Positions 1 to 5,729 of a DNA stretch of 5,856 bases are shown here, in pieces; position 1 is the first letter of the stretch, and the number at the start of each line of letters is the position of its first letter. This stretch comes from Azoarcus sp. Its GTDB lineage: Bacteria > Pseudomonadota > Gammaproteobacteria > Burkholderiales > Rhodocyclaceae. Below the pieces are notes generated by a model that saw only the letters and a list, made by a program, of their open reading frames with translations, was not told the origin of the DNA and did not search any database. The stretch lies in the NCBI GenBank assembly GCA_031285365.1, contig JAITWP010000013.1:1-5856 (forward strand), in the 5' to 3' direction. The position numbers were made by a program, and so were the translations under genes.

Positions 1-1011
1 CGGCGTCTGGCGTGGTGTGATGCCCTCCACCGCGCGGACAATCGCCGCGATGTGTTCCGGCGTGGTTCCGCAGCAGCCGCCGACGATATTTACGAGCCCT
101 GCCCGTGCCCAATCGCCGATTTCGGCGGCGAGCTCTTCCGGTGTTTCGTCGTAACCGCTCGGCGCGAGCGGATTCGGCAGCCCCGCATTCGGGTGAGCCG
201 AGACGAAACTCTCGCAGCGCGTGGCGAGTTCTGCCACGTAAGGCCGGAGTTCTTTCGCGCCAAGGGCGCAGTTCAAGCCGAAGGACAATGGCTTCGCGTG
301 CGCGAGCGAATACCAGAAGGCCGTGACCGTCTGCCCCGAGAGCGTGCGTCCGGAAGCGTCCGTGATCGTGCCGGAGATCATCACCGGCAACCGCTGGCCG
401 CGTTCCTCGAACAGGCGTTCGATGGCAAAGACTGCGGCCTTCGCGTTCAGGGTGTCGAACACCGTCTCGATGAGCAACAGATCGGCCCCGCCATCCACGA
501 GGCCGCTGGCCGCACTGAGATAGTCGTCGACGAGATCGTCGAATTCGACATTGCGAAAACCCGGATCGTTCACGTCCGGCGAAATGGACAGCGTGCGCGA
601 TGTTGGCCCCAACACGCCCGCGCAAAACCGGGGTTTGTCGGGCGTGCGCGCGGTGAATTCGTCGCACAGTTCGCGCGCCAGTCGGGCGCTTGCCACGTTC
701 AATTCACGCGCAATCCCCGAGAGATCGTAATCCGCCTGCGATACCAGGGTTGCGTTGAACGAGCACGTTTCGATGATGTCTGCTCCGGCGTCCAGGTAAG
801 CGCGGTGGATGTCGCTGATTACGTCGGGCCGCGTGAGCGTGAGCACATCGTTGTTGCCCTTGATGTCTTTCGGATGATCCCGGAAGCGTTCGCCCCGGTA
901 GTCGGCTTCCGTCAACCCGCGCTGCTGGATCATCGTGCCCATTGCCCCATCCAGCACCAGAATGCGGTGGGTGAGCAGTTGGCGGAGTTCCTGTGTGCGG
1001 TCGGCTTGCAT
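1..1011 (-). CDS. metH: Methionine synthase, N-terminal homocysteine-binding domain (partial, runs off left edge)
   Basis: This is the first 337 codons of cobalamin-dependent methionine synthase, which moves a methyl group from methyl-cobalamin to homocysteine in the cytoplasm. The homocysteine S-methyltransferase barrel is clear: LDGAMGTMIQ near residues 20-29, the KGNNDVL stretch at 51-57, and ETCSFNAT at 81-88. The three zinc-binding cysteines are present: Cys248 in GLNCALG, and Cys313 and Cys314 in GGCCGTTP. The ATG start at 1011 aligns with the family N-terminus and has AAGGA at 1016-1020, only 4 nt upstream. The reading frame stays open above the ATG into the repeats, but that translation is not family-like. 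The window ends just after this domain. It therefore cannot be told whether the gene continues into the folate, cobalamin and activation domains or is the short stand-alone form found in some betaproteobacteria. It lies downstream of ssb on the same strand. Confidence 0.9.
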   Translation of the reverse strand, partial: MQADRTQELRQLLTHRILVLDGAMGTMIQQRGLTEADYRGERFRDHPKDIKGNNDVLTLTRPDVISDIHRAYLDAGADIIETCSFNATLVSQADYDLSGIARELNVASARLARELCDEFTARTPDKPRFCAGVLGPTSRTLSISPDVNDPGFRNVEFDDLVDDYLSAASGLVDGGADLLLIETVFDTLNAKAAVFAIERLFEERGQRLPVMISGTITDASGRTLSGQTVTAFWYSLAHAKPLSFGLNCALGAKELRPYVAELATRCESFVSAHPNAGLPNPLAPSGYDETPEELAAEIGDWARAGLVNIVGGCCGTTPEHIAAIVRAVEGITPRQTP

Positions 1012-1040
1012 GATGTCCTTGATTACGGCGCGGGAAAACT

Positions 1041-1120
1041 CCCCTCCATGGAGGAACACCCCGAAGGGCCGGGGTTGATTCCCCTCTATGGAGGGGTGCC
1101 CCGAAGGGGCGGGGTGGTTG
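1041..1120. repeat. Two tandem copies of a 40-bp palindromic intergenic repeat (REP-like)
   Basis: Two adjacent 40-bp units, 1041-1080 and 1081-1120, agree at 31 of 40 positions by hand alignment. Each has a palindromic head and a second hairpin. In the right unit the head is CCCCTC-TATG-GAGGGG (1081-1096), followed by GCCCC-GAA-GGGGC (1098-1110). In the left unit the head is CCTCCATGGAGG and the second hairpin is weakened by substitutions. Positions 1089-1120 match 5696-5727 exactly in inverted orientation, so this is a dispersed family and not a local duplication only. The pair fills most of the ssb-metH spacer. It could dampen read-through or protect mRNA ends, but no U-tract follows on either strand, so a standard intrinsic terminator is not supported. 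Confidence 0.85.
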
Positions 1121-1142
1121 TGCGGCCCGTCTCCCGTTTCGT

Positions 1143-1604
1143 TCAGAACGGAATATCGTCGTCGAAGTTGCCGAATCCGCCGGAATCGCCACCTGAAGCC
1201 TTGGCAGGGGCCTGGCGGGCATCGGAAGCGGCATCGTCGCGCGGCGGCATTGGCGCGTCACCGCCGCCTTCCCGGCGGCCAAGCATTTTCATTTCCGAGG
1301 CTTCGATTTCGGTGGTGTAACGATCAGTGCCGTCCTTGTCCTGCCATTTGCGGGTGCGGAGGCGGCCCTCGAAATAGACTTGAGAACCCTTCTTCAAATA
1401 CTGTCCGGCAATTTCCGCGAGCTTGCGGAAGAGCACGACGCGATGCCATTCCGTGATTTCGCGCCGTTCGCCGCTTGTTTTGTCGTTCCAGCTTTCGGTT
1501 GTGGCGAGGTTGACGTTGCAGACCGCGTCGCCGTTGGGCATGTAGCGGATTTCCGGGTCGCGGCCAAGGTTGCCGACGAGGATGACTTTGTTGACGGATG
1601 CCAT
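1143..1604 (-). CDS. ssb: Single-stranded DNA-binding protein
   Basis: A 153-residue SSB that coats single-stranded DNA as a tetramer during replication, repair and recombination. The OB fold covers about residues 1-109, opening with MASVNKVILVGNLGRDPE. Trp39, Trp53, Trp87 and Phe59 sit where the DNA-stacking aromatics of E. coli SSB lie. A Gly/Ala/Asp-rich disordered linker follows (about 110-145), then the acidic tip FDDDIPF, which docks partners such as exonuclease I, PriA and RecQ. The length is slightly below the 178 residues of E. coli SSB, the difference being mainly in the linker. The ATG at 1604 has AGGAG at 1611-1615 with 6-nt spacing, so the start is secure. It lies 36 bp downstream of the MFS gene on the same strand, an order I recall from many betaproteobacteria, and probably shares its transcript. 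Confidence 0.97.
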   Translation of the reverse strand: MASVNKVILVGNLGRDPEIRYMPNGDAVCNVNLATTESWNDKTSGERREITEWHRVVLFRKLAEIAGQYLKKGSQVYFEGRLRTRKWQDKDGTDRYTTEIEASEMKMLGRREGGGDAPMPPRDDAASDARQAPAKASGGDSGGFGNFDDDIPF

Positions 1605-1640
1605 GGGATTCTCCTGTATGTGCGTTTGGGTGTTATTACA

Positions 1641-2828
1641 TCATGTCTGACAACGGGCGGGGTCGGTCTTCGGTGGAAGTGACAACGGGTTTGCTACGGT
1701 GAGTACCAGCCACGACAGGGCGAGCACGCCGCAACACCAACCAACGGCGCTCTCGTTGAAGCGCGTGAGTATCCAGCCGCCAATGGCCCCGCCAAGAAAA
1801 ATGCCAATGGATTGAAGCGTGTTGTACACCCCGAGAGCCGCTCCCTTGATTCCAGGCGATACGATACGCGAAATCAATGATGGCTGCATAGCTTCAAGTA
1901 TATTGAAAGCAATAAAAAAGAGGGTGAGCCATGCAGCGGTAAGCCAGATATTGTCTGCCCACGTGTAGAGCCCGAACTGAACGAGCACGAGCAGGGCCAC
2001 TGCGACAGTGTAGACAGGCTTGAAGCGCCTGCTCCGCTCGGCGGCGATGATTGCGGGAATCATGACGGCGAAGGAGAGCAGCACCGCCGGCAGGTATATT
2101 TTCCAGTGTTCGGTGACGGGCAGGCCGCCACGCGTGGCGAGCGCCATGGGCAATGTGACCCACATCATCATCTGGATGAGGTGAAGGGCAAAGACTCCGA
2201 AATTGAGACGCATCAGCGGCCCGTGCCGAAGGATGGGACGCAGGGCTGGGGCGCGGGTCGGCTGTGTGGCGGGCGCAGCGGGTACGACCCAGATCGTCAG
2301 CGCCATTGCGCCGAGGGCCAGCGCGGCGGTGAGCCAGAAGATGCCGGACATGCCGATGGCAGCGTAGAGCAACGGCGCGGCAACCATCGAGAGGGCGAAC
2401 ATGAGCCCGATGCTCGACCCGATCATCGCCATGATCTTGGTGCGGTGCTGGTCGCGCGTGAGATCGGCGGCCAGGGCCGTGACTGCCGCCGAGATAGCTC
2501 CCGATCCCTGGAGAACGCGCCCGGCGATGACGGTATATATGTCGGAGGCGAGCGCAGCAATGGCGCTGCCGATCACGAACAGCACCAGGCCGAAAAGAAT
2601 CACCGGTTTGCGCCCGAACCGATCCGAGGCCATGCCGAAGAGGATTTGCAGAAACGCCTGTGTGAGTCCGTAGGCGCCGATTGCCAGACCGACGAGGGCG
2701 GCGTTGTCCCCGCCCGGGATGGTGCGTGCGTGTACGGCGAATACGGGCAGGATCAGGAACAGGCCGAGCATGCGCAGGGCAAATATGGCCGCAAGGCTCA
2801 CGCCTGCGCGCCGCTCGGCAGGGTTCAT
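1641..2828 (-). CDS. MFS transporter, YajR-like, lacking the C-terminal YAM domain
   Basis: A 395-residue inner-membrane protein of the major facilitator superfamily with about 12 hydrophobic segments. It resembles E. coli YajR along its length: NPAERRAGVSL at the N-terminus, motif A GMASDRFGRKP (residues 65-75) in the loop after the second helix, RVLQGSGAI (104-112) in the fourth, and ALTIWVVP closing the sixth. It stops soon after the twelfth helix (NPLSLPPKTDPARCQT) and so lacks the small ferredoxin-like domain that ends YajR. A drug or metabolite exporter is the usual guess; the substrate is unknown. The ATG at 2828 fits the YajR N-terminus. A GTG at 2852 would add eight residues. Neither has a strong ribosome binding site; GAAAG lies upstream of the ATG. 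The gene leads into ssb. Confidence 0.88.
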   Translation of the reverse strand: MNPAERRAGVSLAAIFALRMLGLFLILPVFAVHARTIPGGDNAALVGLAIGAYGLTQAFLQILFGMASDRFGRKPVILFGLVLFVIGSAIAALASDIYTVIAGRVLQGSGAISAAVTALAADLTRDQHRTKIMAMIGSSIGLMFALSMVAAPLLYAAIGMSGIFWLTAALALGAMALTIWVVPAAPATQPTRAPALRPILRHGPLMRLNFGVFALHLIQMMMWVTLPMALATRGGLPVTEHWKIYLPAVLLSFAVMIPAIIAAERSRRFKPVYTVAVALLVLVQFGLYTWADNIWLTAAWLTLFFIAFNILEAMQPSLISRIVSPGIKGAALGVYNTLQSIGIFLGGAIGGWILTRFNESAVGWCCGVLALSWLVLTVANPLSLPPKTDPARCQT

Positions 2829-2885
2829 CGCATTGCTTTCGGGAAAGGACACGCTACAGGGTCGGGAAAGGGGAGAGGGTTCCGG

Positions 2886-2915
2886 ATTCTATCATCGGGC
2901 CTTGTGTCGCTCCAA
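2886..2915 (-). promoter_or_regulatory. Putative promoter of the MFS-ssb transcript (extended -10)
   Basis: On the minus strand TAGAAT (2886-2891, 5 of 6 to consensus) is preceded by TG one base upstream (2893-2894), forming an extended -10 element. A weak -35, TTGGAG (2910-2915), lies 18 bp away. Transcription would start near 2879, about 50 nt before the ATG at 2828. It sits in the spacer after the GNAT gene stop, where no clear terminator separates the two genes, so read-through from the toxin-antitoxin operon is possible. Confidence 0.5.
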
Positions 2916-2950
2916 AACCCGGTAGTCAGAGAGCAGCTTGTTTTCTTCGC

Positions 2951-3460
2951 TTACGGCGTCCCTTGCGGCTGTGTGATGTCGTCTCGTTTCAAGGATAGCA
3001 TCAAGGTCATTGGGTGCATTGGCGATGCTCGAAAACCATAGTGCTCATAGAACTGTTTTGCACGCTCGTTCAACGCATGGACGAGTAGTGCCCGGACACC
3101 CGCGTTCTCGGCGATGGATCGCACGCGCGTGACCGAATCCTGGAGTAAGGCCGCACCGAGCTTGATGCCTTGAGCGCGAGTATCGACCGCGAGCCTTGCG
3201 AGCACCATCACCGGTACGGGATCAGGCATGTTGCGTCGGATTGCACTGCTGGCTTGTTGGTGCGCAACGGCCCCGGCTGCCAAAGCGTAATATCCCAGCA
3301 CGCACTGGTTGGCATCAACCACAACAAAGGTGCGGCTGGCTCCGCTTAAGTGGTTGGTCAGTGCGCGCTGTTTCAGCCAATCGTTGAGCGACGGTTCGCC
3401 ACAGTCGAACCCATCGAGTAGATGCGTTACGGAGAGTGACTGCGGTGCCGAAAGCGGCAT
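2951..3460 (-). CDS. GNAT-family acetyltransferase toxin (TacT-like) of a DUF1778-GNAT toxin-antitoxin pair
   Basis: A 169-residue GCN5-related N-acetyltransferase. Members of this toxin family acetylate the amino group of aminoacyl-tRNAs and so stop translation. Family features, numbered from this start: FDCGEPSLNDWLKQRA (18-33), VLGYYALAAG (54-63), the VLARLAVD core strand (86-93), acetyl-CoA loop QGIKLGA (97-103), ALLVHALNERAKQFYEHYGF (124-143) with Tyr138 where TacT has its catalytic tyrosine, and a C-terminal PMTLMLSL strand. From memory it is closest to Salmonella TacT3. The loop departs from the usual QxxGxG: Lys replaces the middle Gly. The ATG at 3460 gives the family N-terminus and lies two bases after the antitoxin stop. 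An ATG at 3484 would add eight residues and overlap the antitoxin by 22 nt. Neither has a good ribosome binding site, suggesting translational coupling. Its substrate tRNA cannot be read from sequence. Confidence 0.9.
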   Translation of the reverse strand: MPLSAPQSLSVTHLLDGFDCGEPSLNDWLKQRALTNHLSGASRTFVVVDANQCVLGYYALAAGAVAHQQASSAIRRNMPDPVPVMVLARLAVDTRAQGIKLGAALLQDSVTRVRSIAENAGVRALLVHALNERAKQFYEHYGFRASPMHPMTLMLSLKRDDITQPQGTP

Positions 3461-3462
3461 GT

Positions 3463-3735
3463 TCACGCTTTGCTCGTGCTCCATGGAGGTTTGACAGCCA
3501 TCAGGCGGTCAAGTCCGGAATTGGCCTCCTGTGGCGAATCGAGCAGCGCTGTGAATTGCCGGAATCTGTTCTCGTCCAGACCGAAAAAGACCTGATCCAG
3601 CACAACGGTCTTTGCCCGCTCGCATGCAGTTTCCAGCATGAAGTCGGAGCGATTCTTACCCAGAAGATTGGCGGCGTGGTCGATCAAGTCACGCTGCTCG
3701 GGCCGTGCACGTAGGTTAATGAGGGCATCACGCAT
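3463..3735 (-). CDS. DUF1778 ribbon-helix-helix antitoxin (TacA-like)
   Basis: A 90-residue antitoxin partner of the GNAT toxin just downstream. The N-terminal ribbon-helix-helix reads INLRARPEQRDLIDHAA (6-22), then KNRSDFMLETACERA (27-41), the strand and helix signature of DUF1778. The C-terminal half, including VFFGLDENRFRQFTALLD (49-66), matches the part that in TacA-type proteins wraps the toxin and blocks acetyl-CoA binding. The ATG at 3735 is chosen because AAGGA lies about 7 nt upstream, the protein begins at the RHH strand, and the promoter elements lie just above it. The frame is open to an ATG at 3816, but that stretch contains the promoter and operator repeats. The antitoxin comes first in the operon and probably represses it through the 15-bp repeats at its promoter. 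Confidence 0.9.
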   Translation of the reverse strand: MRDALINLRARPEQRDLIDHAANLLGKNRSDFMLETACERAKTVVLDQVFFGLDENRFRQFTALLDSPQEANSGLDRLMAVKPPWSTSKA

Positions 3736-3750
3736 GGATTTTCCTTTCAC

Positions 3751-3786
3751 GCGTATACAGCAGGCGCGTATTGTAGGTAGGCGTAT
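3751..3786. promoter_or_regulatory. Three GCGTAT repeats at exact 15-bp spacing: likely toxin-antitoxin operator
   Basis: GCGTAT occurs at 3751-3756, 3766-3771 and 3781-3786 on the plus strand, each start exactly 15 bp from the next. The set runs from the predicted transcription start across the -10 (3770-3775) into the promoter spacer, where a bound repressor would block RNA polymerase. Ribbon-helix-helix antitoxins commonly bind short repeated operator sites, so TacA-like autorepression is the natural reading. The repeats are seen; the binding is inferred. Confidence 0.6.
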
Positions 3787-3798
3787 ATCTGTTGTCAA
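3770..3798 (-). promoter_or_regulatory. Promoter of the toxin-antitoxin operon
   Basis: On the minus strand a perfect -35, TTGACA (3793-3798), is separated by 17 bp from TACAAT (3770-3775), 5 of 6 to the -10 consensus. Transcription would start near 3763, leaving a leader of about 28 nt to the antitoxin ATG at 3735. This is the strongest sigma-70 promoter I see in the window. Such strength fits an operon held down by its own antitoxin. Confidence 0.8.
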
Positions 3799-3819
3799 CA
3801 CACCCAAAACCCGCATGAG

Positions 3820-3848
3820 TTGAGGAGTTGCGAGCTTTATTCTAATAT
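3820..3848 (+). promoter_or_regulatory. Possible sodB promoter
   Basis: TTGAGG (3820-3825) and TAATAT (3843-3848) are 17 bp apart, each matching 4 of 6 consensus positions. TATACT (3846-3851) is a better -10, but its spacing of 20 bp is long. This AT-rich patch is the best candidate in the 120 bp between the antitoxin promoter and sodB. Its -35 lies about 21 bp from that of the divergent toxin-antitoxin promoter. Confidence 0.35.
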
Positions 3849-3858
3849 ACTAACCCTT

Positions 3859-3873
3859 CCCGGAATCTCCGGG
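3859..3873 (+). promoter_or_regulatory. Hairpin in the sodB leader
   Basis: CCCGGA-ATC-TCCGGG forms a perfect 6-bp stem with a 3-nt loop, about 70 nt before the sodB ATG. If transcription starts near 3855 it would lie at the very 5' end of the mRNA, where it could stabilise the transcript. No run of T follows on either strand, so it is not a standard terminator. It could also be a protein-binding palindrome. No function is shown. Confidence 0.45.
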
Positions 3874-3943
3874 CAGGTCATCATTCCAAACAAATGCGGA
3901 TCGCTTCCGCGCCCACATAAAACCAACAGGAGACACTTTCGAT

Positions 3944-4528
3944 ATGGAACACACGCTTCCTTCTCTACCCTATGCCCAGGATGCCCTGGCCCCCCACATT
4001 TCAGTGGAAACTCTGGAGTTTCATTACGGCAAGCATCACCTGGCTTACGTAAATAATCTCAACAATCTGGTCAAGGGCACCGAGTTCGATAACCTCGACC
4101 TCGAAGCCATCATCAGAAAAGCGCCTGCGGGCGGTATTTTCAATAACGCGGCGCAGGTCTGGAATCACACCTTTTTCTGGAACAGCCTCAAGCCCAATGG
4201 CGGTGGAGAACCCACTGGTGCGCTGGCGGCAGCCATTGACAGGAAATGGGGTTCATTCGCGGAATTCAGGAAAGCCTTTCAGGCTTCTGCGGCGGGTAAT
4301 TTCGGTTCCGGGTGGACATGGCTGGTGAAGAAAGCCGACGGCAGCGTCGACATCGTCAACACCAGCGGTGCCGGAACGCCGCTCACCACGGACGACAAGG
4401 CGCTCATTACCATTGATGTGTGGGAGCATGCCTATTACATCGACTACCGCAACCGTCGGCCCGATTTCGTCGCCACTTTTCTCGACAAGCTGGTGAATTG
4501 GGATTTTGCGGCGAAAAACTTTGGCTGA
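3944..4528 (+). CDS. sodB: Superoxide dismutase, iron type
   Basis: A 194-residue cytoplasmic superoxide dismutase that converts superoxide to hydrogen peroxide and oxygen. All four metal ligands are visible: His27 (FHYGKHH), His75 (VWNHTFFW), and Asp158 and His162 (DVWEHAYYIDYRNRRPDF). The outer-sphere residues point to iron: Gln71 (AAQVWNHTF) is the active-site glutamine of Fe enzymes, and SGAGTPLT (141-148) replaces the glutamine-containing stretch of the Mn type. Tyr35 is the gateway tyrosine. The length matches E. coli SodB (193), and no signal peptide is seen. AGGAGA at 3928-3933 lies 10 nt before the ATG. The leader holds a hairpin and a possible promoter. tal follows after 28 bp with no terminator between. 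Metal choice in this family can differ from prediction, but the Fe call is well supported. Confidence 0.97.
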   Translation: MEHTLPSLPYAQDALAPHISVETLEFHYGKHHLAYVNNLNNLVKGTEFDNLDLEAIIRKAPAGGIFNNAAQVWNHTFFWNSLKPNGGGEPTGALAAAIDRKWGSFAEFRKAFQASAAGNFGSGWTWLVKKADGSVDIVNTSGAGTPLTTDDKALITIDVWEHAYYIDYRNRRPDFVATFLDKLVNWDFAAKNFG

Positions 4529-4556
4529 TTGCCGAATTTCTTCCGGGGGCCGATCC

Positions 4557-5633
4557 ATGAATCCGTTGCTCCAGATCCGTGCCCTCGGTCAGCAAGTCTG
4601 GCTCGATAATCTGTCTCGCGCTCTGCTCAACGAAGGAGAACTCGCGCGCTTCATTTCCGAGGACGGCATTGCCGGGATTACCACCAACCCGGCGATTTTC
4701 CAGAAAGCCATCGCCAGCGGACGGGATTACGAAGACGATCTCGTTCGTCTCAAACAGCAACCGATCACGGCCGAAGAACGCTACGAGCAACTGGCCATCG
4801 CGGACGTGCAGCGCGCCTGTGATCTGTTGCGTCCCCTGTTCGAGCAATCGCGGGGCAATGCCGGATACGTGAGCCTCGAAGTTTCACCCGCGCTCGCGCA
4901 TGATGCAGAAGGCACGATGGCGGCAGGCAAGCGTCTCAGCGCCCGGGTTGGACGTCCCAACCTGCTCATCAAGGTTCCCGCTACACCCGCCGGGCTGATT
5001 GCGGTCGAACGGTTGATCGGCGAGGGCATCAACGTCAATGTTACGCTGCTGTTTTCGCTTGCGCAGGCTCACGCGGCGGCAGACGCCTATCTGCGCGGAC
5101 TCGAACGCCTGCGTGCGGCGGGCGGTGTGCAGAATCGGGCCATGTCGGTGGCGAGCCTTTTCCTGTCTCGGGTCGATACCCTGGTCGATGCGCGTCTCGA
5201 AGCGATTGGTGACAAGACGTTGCCGTTGCGCGGACAGGCGGCGGTGGCAATGGCGCGGCTCGCCTATCAAGCCTGGTGCAAGCGTTTTCATGGCTCAGGT
5301 TTCGTGACCTTGCGCGCGGCGGGTGCGCGTCCGCAATACCTGCTGTGGGCAAGCACCGGCACGAAGAACCCCGCCTATAGCGACCTGCTTTATGTCGAAC
5401 CGTTGATTGGCGCGGAAACGGTGACGACCCTGCCCGATGCTACCTTGGCCGCCCTGCGCGATCATGGCCGTGTCGATGAAACCCTGACGTGCGAGGTGGA
5501 TGTCGCACGCTCGCTCGTCAACCGGCTTGCCATGCACGGGATCGACCTGACCGAAGTTGGCGAAATCCTTCAGGCCGAAGGGTTGGCGCAGTTTGAACAG
5601 GCGTTTGCCAGGTTGCTTGAGTATTGTCGGTAG
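4557..5633 (+). CDS. tal: Transaldolase (long, mycobacterial/cyanobacterial-like subfamily)
   Basis: A 358-residue cytoplasmic transaldolase that moves a dihydroxyacetone unit between sedoheptulose 7-phosphate and glyceraldehyde 3-phosphate in the non-oxidative pentose phosphate pathway. The barrel carries the family signatures: VWLDNLSR with Asp17, GITTNPAIFQ (40-49), YVSLEVSP with Glu108, NLLIKVPAT (135-143) with Schiff-base Lys139, INVNVTLLFS (158-167), and SLFLSRVD (200-207). It is about 40 residues longer than E. coli TalB, as expected for the subfamily that also occurs fused to phosphoglucose isomerase; no isomerase domain follows here. The ATG at 4557 begins the conserved NPLLQIRALGQQVWLD. 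An in-frame TTG at 4506 would overlap sodB and add unlike residues. The ribosome site is weak (GGGGG at 4544-4548), so coupling to sodB 28 bp upstream is plausible. Confidence 0.95.
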   Translation: MNPLLQIRALGQQVWLDNLSRALLNEGELARFISEDGIAGITTNPAIFQKAIASGRDYEDDLVRLKQQPITAEERYEQLAIADVQRACDLLRPLFEQSRGNAGYVSLEVSPALAHDAEGTMAAGKRLSARVGRPNLLIKVPATPAGLIAVERLIGEGINVNVTLLFSLAQAHAAADAYLRGLERLRAAGGVQNRAMSVASLFLSRVDTLVDARLEAIGDKTLPLRGQAAVAMARLAYQAWCKRFHGSGFVTLRAAGARPQYLLWASTGTKNPAYSDLLYVEPLIGAETVTTLPDATLAALRDHGRVDETLTCEVDVARSLVNRLAMHGIDLTEVGEILQAEGLAQFEQAFARLLEYCR

Positions 5634-5680
5634 GAATGGGCGTTGAGCGTATCCGCGCAACTACCCCGCGCTAAATGAGT

Positions 5681-5690
5681 GCACGCGTGC
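5681..5690. other. 10-bp perfect palindrome in the spacer after tal
   Basis: GCACGCGTGC is its own reverse complement. It lies between the tal stop and the palindromic repeat. No T-tract follows, so it is not a recognisable terminator. It may be a chance palindrome in GC-rich DNA. The rest of 5634-5695 shows nothing I can name. Confidence 0.3.
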
Positions 5691-5695
5691 CCACG

Positions 5696-5727
5696 CAACC
5701 ACCCCGCCCCTTCGGGGCACCCCTCCA
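5696..5727. repeat. Inverted, truncated copy of the 40-bp palindromic repeat
   Basis: These 32 bp are the exact reverse complement of 1089-1120. They include the GCCCC-TTC-GGGGC hairpin (5706-5718) but stop before the first eight bases of the unit, so half of the palindromic head is missing. The break lies 2 bp from the end of an insertion sequence, which suggests that the IS entered the repeat. The repeat sits 62 bp after the tal stop and is the only candidate for ending that transcript, although no U-tract follows. Confidence 0.85.
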
Positions 5728-5729
5728 CG

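Noticed and set aside
1041..1120. CRISPR array or intrinsic terminator from the 40-bp tandem repeat
   Set aside because: There are only two contiguous, degenerate units without spacers, so not CRISPR. The hairpins have no U-tract on either strand, so not a standard terminator.
1012..1142. Cobalamin or SAM riboswitch upstream of metH
   Set aside because: The spacer is mostly the palindromic repeats, and I see no B12-box-like or SAM-type conserved core.
704..1282. Minus-strand open frame spanning metH, the repeats and ssb
   Set aside because: It overlaps two well-supported genes in another frame and reads through the repeats. Proline- and arginine-rich shadow.
52..1320. Long open frame on the plus strand
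   Set aside because: It lies antisense to the clear metH and ssb genes, resembles no protein family I recognise, and is rich in Arg and Ala as expected from a GC-rich shadow frame.
1648..1689. Direct repeat TGACAACGGG at 1648-1657 and 1680-1689
   Set aside because: It is a single 10-bp pair at the end of the MFS coding region with no further structure. Probably chance or a small local duplication.
2106..3041. Plus-strand open frame of 311 codons
   Set aside because: It is antisense to the MFS transporter and its composition (many Gly, Arg, His, Asp) is typical of a shadow frame. It also crosses the MFS promoter and the toxin gene end.
3736..3816. N-terminal extension of the antitoxin to an ATG at 3816
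   Set aside because: The stretch holds the promoter and operator repeats, has no family-like residues, and a good ribosome site precedes the ATG at 3735.
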